The notes: generated by a model from the letters alone, not told the origin. A DNA stretch of 64,000 nt from Paraburkholderia piptadeniae (GCF_900007165.1 NZ_CYGY02000030.1:1-64000), one strand, 5' to 3'; counted from the stretch's first letter, positions 16,991 through 29,063 are shown. Program-made: numbers and translations.

Positions 16991-19267
16991 TTACGGATTC
17001 AGACCCGGATGTACCGTCGGCGGCAGACGATACGAGGTATTGGGAATCGCGTAGCCATACGGATGCACGGCGCTCGGCACGGTCGGATAGCCATACAAGC
17101 GGTCCGGCGGTGTGCCCGGCGCGGGTCGCAGAATGGCGACAGCCTGTTTCGTTACCCCCGGCGGCGTGAACACATTGCTGACCGTCGTCATGCGATACGG
17201 TACGTTCGGTACAAACTCGCTCTCCGCTTCGCGCTTTCTCGCATTGGCGACCATGACAAACTCTGGCATTCCGGGTTTTGCCATTGCCGAGAATCCAATA
17301 AAGCTGCTGTCGTGAACATCATCCAGTACAACAGGTGGCCGCTCGTCTTCGACGCCATAAGAGAGTTTGACGTTGCGCATCTTCAAGCCGTGCACGTGAC
17401 GAGCGTAAAGGCCATAGGCGGGAAGAATGCCGAACATGCTGGGCTCCGGATATTCACGGGGCGCCTCGGGGATGTTGTACGGATCGTCCACCCAGGCGCC
17501 TTTCCCGTCCTTCGCTTTCGGGTCCCAGCTGATACGCGGCAGCAACGCCTCATTGTGATCCGCTGACGAGCCGTTCACCATCCAGATGACCGAGCCGGTG
17601 TCGGGCTCTGCCTGGTAGGCGGTGTAGTCTCGCGGCTGGTTGACTTGCCGCTGTTCGACGGCGTCCTGCATTTTCAGCCCGCCCCTGAATTCGACACTCA
17701 GGTTCCTGATGCTCACGTTGCGGACGGGATGATTGACCAGACCGGCGATGATGATCGGATAGCGTGGGTCCGAATCGTTGATTTTTACATTATTGATCTC
17801 AACGTTTTCCAAAGTTGCGAACGGCGCGCCGACCGCATTGGCGTATAGAGGATCAAGAGGTCGAACCGATACAGCGTTCAATCGCGTTGGAGCAGTCTGA
17901 TTCACAACCGCGAAATTGCTCCCGCCTCCAACGGAAACAATCTGGTCGCGATCGTATGACGGGATATAGCGAACGGCTGGATAGGTTCCGTAAGAAGGTC
18001 TATTCGGCAGAACCCAATTGCGATCGTCGAGGCGCACCGTGTCGGCAGGCGCTAGTGATTCATCGCTGCTGTCCCCGGTGACAGGACTGCGGCCGCGATC
18101 GCCGAGTACGATGAATATCGGCGCACCCATAACATGCTTCATCGTCACGTCTGTGAATATGACGTTCTTCAGCGCTGCTCCATCGACCGACTCCAGCGCG
18201 AAACCCCTTGAACGATCGAATGTGACATGACGGACAGTCACCGTATCGAACCCGGTTGTACTTTCCGTGCCCAGCTTGATTCGACCTGTTGGCCCGTCGT
18301 TCGGTCCGATTTGCTGGACGCTGTAGATCTTGTCCAGTACCGAGCCCGTGTCATAGCCGCTTACCGTGCAGTTTTCGATCAGCACGTTACGTGTCGGCGC
18401 ATATCTGCCCAGCGCAAACGTGCCTTTGAGCACGATCGCGTCGTCATTGATGGTGTTGAACGTCGAATTTCTGATGGTGATGTCCTGCGATGCGTCGATG
18501 TCGATACCATCCCGATTGCTGTCGACAAGAATGTCGTCGATGGTCCAATTCCTGACTCCTGTCCCGAGAATGCCGAAATGACCGCCGTATTTGATCTTGA
18601 AGTCGCGGAAGATGACGTCCGCGGCATTCTTTAGCGCGATGGCTTTGTTGGCGCCGCCGGGTTTGCCGGCAGCGGTGCGCTCAGTCACTTCCGCAGAATC
18701 CGCGCTCGTCAGGACCTTCACGGTCTTGCCGCCTGGCCCGAGATAGCTGCCGTCGATCAGTCCCGGGCCTGAAATCATGATGTGCTTGACGTTATCGCCG
18801 ACAATCAGGCTGTTCGCCCAGTGACTGTGGCCTTCGTCCTGAAGCCCGACATAGGGATTCGGCTCGGGCGCGTCATAGAAGCCGCCATCCTCGCCTGCTC
18901 CCGTCCCTGGCACGGCCGCGCGCAAAACGGAACGCTTCGATGCGAAGTGCAACCCGACGTTGCTGGCCAGATGGACCGTGTAGGTTTTGAACACGCCCGC
19001 GGGAATGACGACCGTGCCTCCGGCGCGAGCGGCCGTCGCAATGGCGTTATTGATCGCGGTCTGATTGGCGAGCGCGGGACCATTCGAAATCGCGCCGAAT
19101 TTCGTGATGTCGAAGAAGGGACCTTTTGCAGCGAGCGTCACCTGTACGTTGCTTCCAGTGGCCAGAGGTATGTGGCGGCCCGACACGTTCTCATGCTGCC
19201 CGGAGGCTTCGCAATTCAGGGCACTGATGGCCAGCGTCACGCAAAGGGTGAAACAACCATATCTCAT
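16991..19267 (-). CDS. glycoside hydrolase family 28-like (polygalacturonase/pectinase) secreted enzyme
   Basis: A 758-residue exported protein (signal peptide MRYGCFTLCVTLAISALNC) with the right-handed parallel beta-helix style of pectin-degrading enzymes. Near the N-terminus it has ITKFGAISNGPALANQTAIN, the classic entry motif. GH28 catalytic elements follow: NRDGIDID (about 251-258) in place of NTDG, the paired acids INDDAIVLKG (Asp275/276), GHFG-type loop and GRIKLG (about 329-334) in place of RIKT. It is longer than typical GH28 enzymes, with a C-terminal extension of about 300 residues. I start at ATG 19267; the upstream in-frame extension to 19405 has no homology style and lacks a signal. 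Confidence 0.82.
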   Translation of the reverse strand: MRYGCFTLCVTLAISALNCEASGQHENVSGRHIPLATGSNVQVTLAAKGPFFDITKFGAISNGPALANQTAINNAIATAARAGGTVVIPAGVFKTYTVHLASNVGLHFASKRSVLRAAVPGTGAGEDGGFYDAPEPNPYVGLQDEGHSHWANSLIVGDNVKHIMISGPGLIDGSYLGPGGKTVKVLTSADSAEVTERTAAGKPGGANKAIALKNAADVIFRDFKIKYGGHFGILGTGVRNWTIDDILVDSNRDGIDIDASQDITIRNSTFNTINDDAIVLKGTFALGRYAPTRNVLIENCTVSGYDTGSVLDKIYSVQQIGPNDGPTGRIKLGTESTTGFDTVTVRHVTFDRSRGFALESVDGAALKNVIFTDVTMKHVMGAPIFIVLGDRGRSPVTGDSSDESLAPADTVRLDDRNWVLPNRPSYGTYPAVRYIPSYDRDQIVSVGGGSNFAVVNQTAPTRLNAVSVRPLDPLYANAVGAPFATLENVEINNVKINDSDPRYPIIIAGLVNHPVRNVSIRNLSVEFRGGLKMQDAVEQRQVNQPRDYTAYQAEPDTGSVIWMVNGSSADHNEALLPRISWDPKAKDGKGAWVDDPYNIPEAPREYPEPSMFGILPAYGLYARHVHGLKMRNVKLSYGVEDERPPVVLDDVHDSSFIGFSAMAKPGMPEFVMVANARKREAESEFVPNVPYRMTTVSNVFTPPGVTKQAVAILRPAPGTPPDRLYGYPTVPSAVHPYGYAIPNTSYRLPPTVHPGLNP

Positions 19268-19383
19268 CACAGGGCAATGCCCCTTTTGCACGAGCTTTCG
19301 CTTGTCGATCCAAACGACAGGATGGCGCAATCCCGCCACCTGATCACGAAGTTCCCGTGAGCGCGCTGCAATGCGTTGGCTCT

Positions 19384-19716
19384 TCAGAAGCCGCGCTCGT
19401 CCCACCGTGCGTCGCGCACCTGCACGATGCCGGCCTCGACGCGGACAGGAAATACGGCCACGTCTTCATAGGCCGGCGGTGCAAGTACCCGGCCCGTCCT
19501 GATGCAGAAGCGCGCGCCATGCCGCGGACACACGACCACGTCGTCTTCTACCTCGCCGCCAGTCAGGATGCCGCCGTCGTGCGTGCAGACATCCTCGATC
19601 GCGTAACAGGTGCCATCCAGATTGAACACCGCCACTTGCGCGCCGTCTACATCGACACTGCGCACCGAACCCGGCGGGAAATCGGTCATCGCCGCGACAT
19701 CGACCCAGTCCGACAT
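19384..19716 (-). CDS. Rieske [2Fe-2S] ferredoxin of the suf operon
   Basis: A 110-residue soluble ferredoxin. The cluster motifs are DVCTHDGG (Cys-x-His) and VVCPRHGARF (Cys-x2-His), spaced as in dioxygenase-type Rieske ferredoxins. It is the last gene of the suf run, separated by one base from the sufT-like gene, the usual place for such a ferredoxin in proteobacterial suf operons. It probably carries electrons or serves as a client or marker of cluster assembly. A second, broken copy of the C-terminal part lies at 29064-29140. Confidence 0.9.
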   Translation of the reverse strand: MSDWVDVAAMTDFPPGSVRSVDVDGAQVAVFNLDGTCYAIEDVCTHDGGILTGGEVEDDVVVCPRHGARFCIRTGRVLAPPAYEDVAVFPVRVEAGIVQVRDARWDERGF

Positions 19717-19717
19717 G

Positions 19718-20074
19718 TCAAAGCATCCCCAGCTGCAAACGCGCGGCCTCGGACATCCGCTCTTTCGTCCACGGCGGTTCCCACACCAGTTCCACTCGTA
19801 CGCTGTTCACGCCTGTCACCGAATACACGGCATCCTCGACCGTCGCGGGAAACGTCTGCGCGACGGGACAACCCGGCGCGGTCAGCGTCATGCGGATCGC
19901 CACCGTGCCTGCTTCGTCGTCAACGTCCATGTCATACACCAGCCCGAGATCATAGATGTTCACGGGAATCTCCGGATCGAACACCGTACGCAACGCTTCG
20001 ATCACGCGCAAGCGCAGATCGCCGTCACCAGACTCCAGCGCGTCGGCCCGTTTGAACCAGTCGAACCCAGTCAT
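19718..20074 (-). CDS. sufT: SufT-like MIP18/DUF59 iron-sulfur assembly protein
   Basis: A 118-residue member of the DUF59 (MIP18/PaaD) family, with the core FDPEIPVNIYDLGLVYDMDV and the conserved TAPGCPVAQ cysteine region. SufT acts as an auxiliary maturation or delivery factor for iron-sulfur proteins. I start at ATG 20074 (GAGG 8 nt upstream); five extra residues from 20089 are possible. The gene follows sufU by 19 bp and precedes the Rieske ferredoxin by 1 bp in the same operon. Confidence 0.88.
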   Translation of the reverse strand: MTGFDWFKRADALESGDGDLRLRVIEALRTVFDPEIPVNIYDLGLVYDMDVDDEAGTVAIRMTLTAPGCPVAQTFPATVEDAVYSVTGVNSVRVELVWEPPWTKERMSEAARLQLGML

Positions 20075-20093
20075 GTCCTTTCGCCTCATTGCA

Positions 20094-20549
20094 TCATTCC
20101 GTCGATATCGTGCCGTGCTCGTCGTGCAAAGCCGCGTGCAGCGTATGCCATGCGAGCGTCGCGCACTTCACGCGCGCCGGAAACTCGCGCACGCCCGAAA
20201 GCGCCGCGAGCTTGCCGAGACCTGCCTCGTTTGCAGCGGGTGTGTCCGCCGGTGTCGTCACCATGTCGTGGAACGAACCGAAGAGCGCCTCCACTTCCTG
20301 CTCGCTGCGGCCCTTCAGCGACTCCGTCATCAGCGAAGCCGATGCGATGGCGATCGCGCAGCCTGTCCCCTCGAACCCCGCGTCTTTCACGACACCGTTT
20401 TCGATGCGCAGATACAGCGTGATGCGATCTCCGCATAGCGGGTTGTATCCTTCCGCCCGGTGATTTGCATTGGCCAGCGCATGACAGTTTCTCGGCCGCC
20501 GGTAGTGGTCGAAAATGACTTCCTGATAGAGATCACGCAAACTGCTCAT
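20094..20549 (-). CDS. sufU: SufU-type scaffold / sulfur-acceptor protein
   Basis: A 151-residue IscU-like protein of the SufU branch, with the three conserved cysteines Cys39 (NPLCGD, with Asp41), Cys64 (GTGCAIAIAS) and Cys129 (KCATLAW). The insert between the second and third Cys is longer than in IscU, as usual for SufU. SufU normally receives persulfide sulfur from SufS through a bound zinc. Its ATG overlaps the sufS stop (ATGA at 20546-20549), so the partners are translationally coupled. No sufE gene is present. Confidence 0.93.
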   Translation of the reverse strand: MSSLRDLYQEVIFDHYRRPRNCHALANANHRAEGYNPLCGDRITLYLRIENGVVKDAGFEGTGCAIAIASASLMTESLKGRSEQEVEALFGSFHDMVTTPADTPAANEAGLGKLAALSGVREFPARVKCATLAWHTLHAALHDEHGTISTE

Positions 20550-21799
20550 TGCCCAAACACCTCATGCACACGCGCTATTCCTTCGACGAGCGCATCGACT
20601 TCGGCCCGCGTGTTGTACAGCGCGAACGAAGCGCGCACGGTTGCCGGTACGCCATAGCGCTGCATTACCGGCATAGCGCAATGATGGCCCGCGCGCACCG
20701 CGACGCCTTGATGATCGAGGATCGTGCCGACGTCGTGCGCGTGCACGTGGTCGAGCACAAACGACACAATGGCCGCCTTTTCGTGCGCGGTGCCGATCAG
20801 CCGCAGATGCGGGACGGCACGCATTGCACCCGTCGCATACGCAAGCAGGTCGGCCTCGTGTGCGCCGATCGTATCGGCACCGATTGCGCTCACATAGTCG
20901 AGCGCCACTGCGAGAGCGATCGCACCGCAGATGTTCGGCGTGCCCGCCTCGAATTTCCATGGAATGGCGTTGTAATCGGTCTTCTCGAACGTCACCGAGC
21001 GAATCATGTCGCCACCGCCTTGCCAAGGCGGCATCGCTTCCAGCTTGTCCGCGCGCGCGTATAGCGCGCCGATTCCCGTCGGCCCATACACCTTGTGCCC
21101 CGAGAACGCATAGAAATCGCAATCGAGCGCCCGCACGTCGACGGGCAGGTGCGCAATGGCTTGCGCACCGTCGACCAGCACCGGCACGCCGCGCGCATGC
21201 GCGATTTCGATCAGCCGCGCGACCGGGTTGACGGTGCCTAGCGCATTCGATACATGCGCGATCGACACCATGCGCGTGCGCTCGCCGAGCATCCGCACGT
21301 ATGCATCGACATCGAGCGTGCCGCTGTCATCGATCGGCACGACCTTCAGCACCGCGCTCGTCTGCTCGCACAGCAGTTGCCACGGCACGATGTTCGAGTG
21401 ATGCTCCATCGCGCTGATCAGGATCTCGTCACCAGGTTTCGCGAGTGGACGCAGATAGCTTTGCGCGACGAGATTGATCGCCTCCGTCGTACCGCGGACG
21501 TACACGATTTCCTCTGCCCTGGCGGCATTGACGAAGCGGGCAATCCGGGCACGCGCGGCTTCGTAGGCGTCAGTGGCGCACTGCGACAGGTGATGCACGC
21601 CGCGATGCACGTTGGCGTTCATGTGCTCGTAATACGCGCGTTCCGCATCGATCACGGCCGAAGGCTTCTGGGTTGTCGCCCCATTGTCGAGATAGACCAG
21701 CGGCGCGCCGCGCACACGTTCGCGCAGAATCGGAAAATCGCTTCGCCAGCGCGCAACCGTATCGGAGTCCGGGACGCACACAGGTTCGAACGGCTTCAT
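20546..21799 (-). CDS. sufS: SufS cysteine desulfurase
   Basis: A 417-residue PLP enzyme that takes sulfur from cysteine for iron-sulfur cluster assembly. The PLP lysine is Lys236 in FSGHKVYGPTG, and the persulfide Cys is Cys374 in RAGHHCAMP, as in group II desulfurases (SufS/CsdA). DFPIL near the start and the LDNGATTQKP motif are typical. The start ATG 21797-21799 overlaps the sufD stop by four bases. An upstream in-frame extension is shadow sequence of sufD. Confidence 0.96.
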   Translation of the reverse strand: MKPFEPVCVPDSDTVARWRSDFPILRERVRGAPLVYLDNGATTQKPSAVIDAERAYYEHMNANVHRGVHHLSQCATDAYEAARARIARFVNAARAEEIVYVRGTTEAINLVAQSYLRPLAKPGDEILISAMEHHSNIVPWQLLCEQTSAVLKVVPIDDSGTLDVDAYVRMLGERTRMVSIAHVSNALGTVNPVARLIEIAHARGVPVLVDGAQAIAHLPVDVRALDCDFYAFSGHKVYGPTGIGALYARADKLEAMPPWQGGGDMIRSVTFEKTDYNAIPWKFEAGTPNICGAIALAVALDYVSAIGADTIGAHEADLLAYATGAMRAVPHLRLIGTAHEKAAIVSFVLDHVHAHDVGTILDHQGVAVRAGHHCAMPVMQRYGVPATVRASFALYNTRAEVDALVEGIARVHEVFGQ

Positions 21800-23121
21800 A
21801 TCAGCCCCCGCATATACTCGCCTTCCGGCACACGCGCCAGCAGCAGTTTCTTGAGTCTGCTGCGCACCGCGCCGATATTCACCCGCTCCACGCTGTCGCG
21901 CGCAAACCCCCATACGAGCAAAGCCCGCGCAATGCGTTCGTCGATGCCACGCGAGCGCAGATAGAACAACTGGTTCTCGTCGAGCTGACCGACAGTTGCG
22001 CCATGCGTACATTTCACGTCGTCGGCGTGAATTTCAAGTTGCGGCTTCGTGTCGATTTGCGCGTCGCGCGATAGCAGGAGGTTGTAGTTCGCCTGATGCG
22101 TGTCGGTCCGCTGCGCGTCCTTACGCACGATCACGTTCCCGTTGAATACGCCATGCGATGCGCCGTCGAGCACGCCGCGATAGTATTCGCGGCTCGTGCC
22201 ATCCGGCTTCTCGTGATCGATGCGCGTGTGATGATCGACATGCTGCCGCGCGCCCACGAAATACAGCCCGTTCAGTTCGGCGTATGTATCGAAAGCCCGG
22301 AGCGCCGTGTCGATCTCCGTGCGTGACAGCGCGCCGCCAAGCGCGAACGAATGTGACGTAAAGCGGCTCGCGCGCTGCTGCGTGACGTCGACGCGCGCGA
22401 TGTGAAAGGCGCTACGCGCTTCCTGCTGGACGCGGCAATGCTGGATGTTCGCCTCCTCGCCGGCGACTATCTTCGTTACCGTGTTGAGGAGATACGCATC
22501 GTCTGCGATGCCTACGAACTGCTCAACAACCGAGCAGCGCGAGCGCGCGTCCGCCAGTATCGCGTTGAAAGGATGTATCGCGAGGCCGGCTTCGTCGGTC
22601 AGAAAAAGCATGACGAGCGGAGTCTCGATCGTACAATCCGGTGGCAACAGGAGTACATATCCGTCGCTCAGGAATGCCGTATTCAACGCCGCAAAACCGT
22701 CACGCGGCGCCTGCTGCCCGATGACTTCCCGAAGCCGCTCCGGCACCTCGCGGATCGCGCGTGTCAGACTGCCCACGAATGCCGCCTCCGGCAACGCCGG
22801 CATGCGCGACAGTCTCGGCATATGGCGGCCGTTGACGAACACGAGCCGGCCTACCTCCTTGTCGGGCACGAGATCGTCGACGATGCCGGAAACATCCATG
22901 TGGTCACTTTGAGGCGAAGCGAAATGCCACGACCGCTTCGCGATGGTGGCCACATTCGTGTACTTCCAGTCTTCGAGTTGCGTCGTAGGAAAGCCAAGCT
23001 CCTCGAACTGCTCGAACGCATGGCGCCGTGCGTTGCGCAACCAGCGGCGTTCCGCGCCTGGCAGTATGCTCGACAGGGTCTCGAATGCTTGATTGAGGTA
23101 CTCGAGCGTCGCTTCATTCAT
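21796..23121 (-). CDS. sufD: SufD, Fe-S cluster assembly complex subunit
   Basis: A 441-residue subunit of the SufBC2D scaffold. The C-terminal core carries the diagnostic DDVKCTHGATVGQLDENQLF with the conserved His that, with SufB, forms the nascent cluster site. The N-terminal helical region holds GFPTTQLEDWKYTNV, also typical. Start ATG 23119-23121 is supported by GAGGAG upstream; the 12 extra codons to 23157 are unlikely. It lies between sufC and sufS on the minus strand. Confidence 0.95.
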   Translation of the reverse strand: MNEATLEYLNQAFETLSSILPGAERRWLRNARRHAFEQFEELGFPTTQLEDWKYTNVATIAKRSWHFASPQSDHMDVSGIVDDLVPDKEVGRLVFVNGRHMPRLSRMPALPEAAFVGSLTRAIREVPERLREVIGQQAPRDGFAALNTAFLSDGYVLLLPPDCTIETPLVMLFLTDEAGLAIHPFNAILADARSRCSVVEQFVGIADDAYLLNTVTKIVAGEEANIQHCRVQQEARSAFHIARVDVTQQRASRFTSHSFALGGALSRTEIDTALRAFDTYAELNGLYFVGARQHVDHHTRIDHEKPDGTSREYYRGVLDGASHGVFNGNVIVRKDAQRTDTHQANYNLLLSRDAQIDTKPQLEIHADDVKCTHGATVGQLDENQLFYLRSRGIDERIARALLVWGFARDSVERVNIGAVRSRLKKLLLARVPEGEYMRGLI

Positions 23122-23163
23122 TTGACGTCTGCTCCTCGCGATATCACGTGTGACCACCTTGCG

Positions 23164-23946
<783 letters not shown>

Positions 23947-23959
23947 GATCGTTGCACCG

Positions 23960-25408
<1,449 letters not shown>

Positions 25409-25420
25409 GCATGTCCTCCT

Positions 25421-25951
25421 TCAACGTTGCTGGGGCCGGATGACGGTCCTATGTTGCGAGACTGAAACCGGCCGCGTGCGGTCGATTCCCGTATGCCGAA
25501 GCGGCAACAGGCTTCGCGCGCGAATCGCGCTGATATCGACTTCGCTCAGCGTCGGACCCGCCATATCGGCGAGCGACACCTGGTTCAGCGCTTCGAGTAT
25601 CAGCCGGTTGACCTTCTGCCAGTTGGCGCGTGCGCTGCATACCGCTTCCTGCGTGCATAGCCCCGGAAACGCGCTGCACTCGGTCATCCCGAACGGACCG
25701 TCGACGATCACGATCAAATCGGACAGCGTGATCCGCTGCGGCGGCAGAGCGAGCTGATAGCCCCCGCTCACGCCTCGCACTGACGCCAGCACACCACCGC
25801 GCGCAAGCATCTTCATCACTTTCGACACGGTCGGGGCCGGGATGCCGGTGGCTTCCGCGAGGCAGCCGGCACTTTTCACAGTGTCCGGCTCCCGTGCCAT
25901 CGTGATCATGATCACCGTGGCATAGTCGGCTAGCTTGCTCATCCGCAGCAT
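25421..25951 (-). CDS. Rrf2-family SUF system regulator
   Basis: A 176-residue Rrf2 regulator. An N-terminal winged HTH (LAEATGIPAPTVSKVMKMLA as recognition region, then RGVSGGYQLA wing) is followed by three Cys in CSAFPGLCTQEAVC (spacing 7 and 5) that should ligate an Fe-S cluster as in IscR and related Suf regulators. It is the first gene of the suf operon and likely an autoregulatory sensor of cluster status. GGAGGG 6 nt before ATG 25951 supports the start. Candidate operator palindromes lie 30-130 bp upstream. Confidence 0.92.
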   Translation of the reverse strand: MLRMSKLADYATVIMITMAREPDTVKSAGCLAEATGIPAPTVSKVMKMLARGGVLASVRGVSGGYQLALPPQRITLSDLIVIVDGPFGMTECSAFPGLCTQEAVCSARANWQKVNRLILEALNQVSLADMAGPTLSEVDISAIRARSLLPLRHTGIDRTRPVSVSQHRTVIRPQQR

Positions 25952-25978
25952 GGCTGTCCCTCCCCCGATTCACCGCAT

Positions 25979-26007
25979 CGAATCCGTACCAAATCAGTCC
26001 CGATTCG
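25979..26007. promoter_or_regulatory. inverted repeat upstream of the suf operon, candidate Rrf2 operator
   Basis: CGAATC (25979-25984) and GATTCG (26002-26007) form an inverted repeat around a 17-bp centre, 28 bp upstream of the regulator start. The length of 29 bp and the position fit an Fe-S-sensing Rrf2 dimer site. It does not match the E. coli IscR consensus closely. Confidence 0.4.
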
Positions 26008-26057
26008 TAAACAAGGCTAGCACTCTGTTGTCCCTGGGAAAAGGAAAGACATCACTG

Positions 26058-26076
26058 TGCGTAGACGTTCTACGCA
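26058..26076. repeat. 19-bp palindrome TGCGTAGAcgtTCTACGCA
   Basis: Perfect 8-bp arms around a 3-bp centre, about 107 bp upstream of the suf operon regulator start. It may be an operator or simply a hairpin; nothing else is coded here. Confidence 0.55.
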
Positions 26077-26481
26077 TGCGGTTGGGTTACGGCTGCTCAG
26101 GATCAGGACGTAGATATTTCCGCTTTGCAATGTGTCGGCCAATGATGCTGGAGATGACGCTGCATGAGCGCGGCGACAGGCGGTCGTACGCGATTCCCAC
26201 TCATCGCAGCAGCCCCTTGGCGAGCTCTAGCCGCAACTGTGTCGCGAATTCCAGACGGGACGCCGCGCTGATTTCCCGGCCTGTCTCGATGCGCTGATTT
26301 CTCTCGCACTACACTGCTCCTTCCCTGCTGCGCACGCCGCCGGATCACGCCGTGCGACGCGGCCTGCGATCGCAATTGCGCAATAACCATACCCCCAAAT
26401 CCGTTCTTAATAACCTCGAGGAGCAGCCGGCTCCACCTCACCGCATCACTGCGAGGCACATCGCATGCGCGCGCGAGGCCC

Positions 26482-26835
26482 GGTGAACTGGGCCTGTTCG
26501 CGGGTAAAACGAACCTGCTGATCCCGATGCGCTAATGTGGGATCAGGGCTATCTCGACGGCCGGCAGATGGCACGTGCCTTTTAGCTGCTTCAATCGCGC
26601 AACCTGATCTGGTCGCGGATGATGCACGAGTATCCGCCCGGCGAACACATCGAGCCTGCGGATCTGATGGCATCGAACACGGATACGATGCCTGCCATAC
26701 CGCCGCCTGCACAGGAAATGCTGCGACAACTGTACGGGCGCAATTCGGTGGCCGAGGGGCGGTATCACGTTCGCGGCCCCGCGGTGGCGCTCGCCAATCT
26801 CAAGGCGCCGGTGTTTGCGGCACCTTGTGAGCGAC
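26482..26835 (+). pseudogene. polyhydroxyalkanoate-synthase-like (PhaC family) remnant
   Basis: The plus strand carries pieces of one PhaC-family alpha/beta-hydrolase: GELGLF, then MWDQGYLDGRQMARAF interrupted by a TAG stop at about 26583, then LLQSRNLIWSRMMHEY, PGEHIEPADLM, and after a damaged stretch EMLRQLYGRNSVAEGRYHVR and VALANLKAPVFA. These are conserved blocks before the nucleophile-proximal Asp region of class I synthases. Both ends are missing. It is a decayed copy directly upstream of pncB and has no coding function. Confidence 0.75.
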
Positions 26836-26868
26836 AAGAACGCCTGCACGGAGCATCAGGAGGAACGT

Positions 26869-28248
26869 ATGCCGATCAATGACACAGCCGGCGTGCCGTC
26901 CTGTGACGGTGCGCTGCTAACCGACCTGTACGAGCTCACCATGCTGCAGACTTATTTCGAGCGTGGCATGAACGGGCTTGCGGTGTTCGAGCTGTTCGTC
27001 CGGACGCTACCGCCGCAGCGCAATTTTCTTGTCGCAGCGGGGCTGGAACAGGCCATTGAGTATCTGACCGCGCTGCGTCTGCGCGACGATGAACGCGACT
27101 GGCTGCATCGAAGCGGGCGATTTACCCCGGCATTCATCGCATCGCTTGCCGATCTGCACTTCACCGGCGACGTCCTGGCCATGCCCGAAGGTACAGTCTG
27201 CTTTCCGAACGAGCCGTTGCTCCAGATTGCTGCGCCGCTGCGCGAGGCTCAACTGGTGGAGAGCCGGCTGCTCAACCTGCTTCATTACCAGACGCTCGTT
27301 GCCAGCAAGGCTGCCCGTTGTGTGCAGGCTGCGGCGAACAAGCCCGTGATCGATTTCGGACTACGGCGGGCGCATGGAGCGGAAGCGGCCTTGCTCTCGG
27401 CACGCGCCAGCTATCTGGCAGGATTTGCCGGCACCGCAACCGTGCCGGCGAATGCCTGGTTCGGCATCCCATTGTTCGGCACCATGGCGCATTCGTTCAT
27501 TCAGGTGCATGACGATGAACTGGATGCGTTCGAGGCATTCGCCCGTGCCCAGGCGAACAATACCCTGCTGATCGACACATACGACACCGAAGCGGCCGCC
27601 CGCAAGGTTGTCGCGCTCGCCCACCGGCTCAGGACCGATGGGATCGAAATCCGCGCGGTACGGATTGATAGTGGCGACCTTGGGGAACACGCGCGGCGCG
27701 TACGCGCCATTCTCGATGCGGGCGGGCTGCGGCAGACGCAGATATTTGCAAGCGGAAACCTGGATGAATACCGGCTCGAAGCACTGCAACGACAAGGCAC
27801 ACCTATCGATGGTTATGGCGTCGGCACGCATGTGGGCACGTCGGCTGACGCACCGTACCTGGACTGTGTTTACAAGCTGCAGGAATATGCCGGTCGGGCA
27901 CGTCGCAAACGCTCGGAGCACAAAGCCACTTGGCCGGGCCGAAAGCAGGTATATCGATACGTCGATGAAAGCGGCCACCTGCTGCACGATGTGCTCACCC
28001 TCGCAACGGATCAACAGGATGGCATGGCGCTGCTCAGTCCCGTCATCAAGGCGGGGCAGCGCATCCAGCCACAGGTGCCGCTCGATCAGGCTCGCGTCTA
28101 TTGCAAAGCGCAGATTGAAGCGCTGCCCGCGGCACTGCGCGCGATGAACGGCACAAGGCCATACGCCGTCACCATTGCCGAGCCGCTGCGCGCGCTGACA
28201 CGTGAGGTGGACAGCTCGACGACGCCCTCGATTGCCCCAAATCGCTAA
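26869..28248 (+). CDS. pncB: nicotinate phosphoribosyltransferase
   Basis: A 459-residue NAD-salvage enzyme converting nicotinate and PRPP (with ATP) to nicotinate mononucleotide. Conserved blocks include LLTDLYELTMLQTYF at the N-terminus, the FGLRRAHG segment, the catalytic His in GTMAHSF and the phosphate-binding VRIDSGDLGEHAR. AGGAGG lies about 5 nt before ATG 26869. An in-frame upstream extension to 26815 overlaps the PhaC remnant and is not part of the family. It appears monocistronic. Confidence 0.94.
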   Translation: MPINDTAGVPSCDGALLTDLYELTMLQTYFERGMNGLAVFELFVRTLPPQRNFLVAAGLEQAIEYLTALRLRDDERDWLHRSGRFTPAFIASLADLHFTGDVLAMPEGTVCFPNEPLLQIAAPLREAQLVESRLLNLLHYQTLVASKAARCVQAAANKPVIDFGLRRAHGAEAALLSARASYLAGFAGTATVPANAWFGIPLFGTMAHSFIQVHDDELDAFEAFARAQANNTLLIDTYDTEAAARKVVALAHRLRTDGIEIRAVRIDSGDLGEHARRVRAILDAGGLRQTQIFASGNLDEYRLEALQRQGTPIDGYGVGTHVGTSADAPYLDCVYKLQEYAGRARRKRSEHKATWPGRKQVYRYVDESGHLLHDVLTLATDQQDGMALLSPVIKAGQRIQPQVPLDQARVYCKAQIEALPAALRAMNGTRPYAVTIAEPLRALTREVDSSTTPSIAPNR

Positions 28249-29063
28249 CTGATGTGGAAAGGCAGCGAGCGGGACGTGGTACGGCGCTCCGTATCATCGC
28301 GGACTTCGCGCTGCCCTGGTCGTAAGTCGGTCAATCATTCGATCAAGGGCAGAACCATACGTCGAGCACCCACGGCAGCGCAGCAAGACGGTTTGCCATG
28401 GCGATCAGCGCGTCGTCCGGGACCCACGTGAGAATCAGGCTCATTTCTTCGTAGATCGCGCCGCTATTCGCCACTGCGCGGCAGCGCCGCACGTGCGACG
28501 CGTACTGACCGATGACCTGCCATAGCGTGATGACCTGCAACTGTCCAGGACGACAGCGAACGCCAAACGTGCGAGCGGTGGCGCAGACCAGGATGGGTTC
28601 TCGTGGCGATAGCACGTTACCGCCTCTGGCAGCTGTTGGAGGTGGATCGGGTGTCGTGGCTGAACGCGGCATTATTTTTCGACAGGGGCCGCCTTTATGC
28701 AGGCGACCCGGGATCTCGGCTCCGCTGGCCGCACCACGCGGCCAGCTGCGTAGACGATAGACCGCCTCGATTGACGCAGCATGTGTGCCCGATGATTTTC
28801 CTCAGTTCGTTCTCCGCGTCGATACATGCCGAGCGAGGGTTTTCGCCTGGTGCTCCCTTGTCGCTTCGCGCGTCGTCATGTCTGGGCCTGCTCCAAAGCC
28901 GTCGTAACATTCACCACCATAGGCCGGCCGTTCTTCAGGGTTCGGAGTAACCGGTACGCTCCCCAGCAGCTGCTCGCTGATCAAAGGCCGGGTAGATTCT
29001 GCCAACGGTCGGCAGTTTCTACCATCCGTGCATGATCGAGGCGGTCGAGATTCCTCTAACCGT
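28249..29063. other. gene-poor stretch with probable gene debris
   Basis: About 800 bases with no supported intact gene. On the minus strand a frame ending at 28343 closes with YEEMSLILTWVPDDALIAMA followed by NRLAALPWVLDVWFCP, which looks like the C-terminal end of a real protein, but the upstream part is not convincing and I do not know the family. With the Rieske fragment just downstream, this looks like an eroded segment. Confidence 0.45.
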
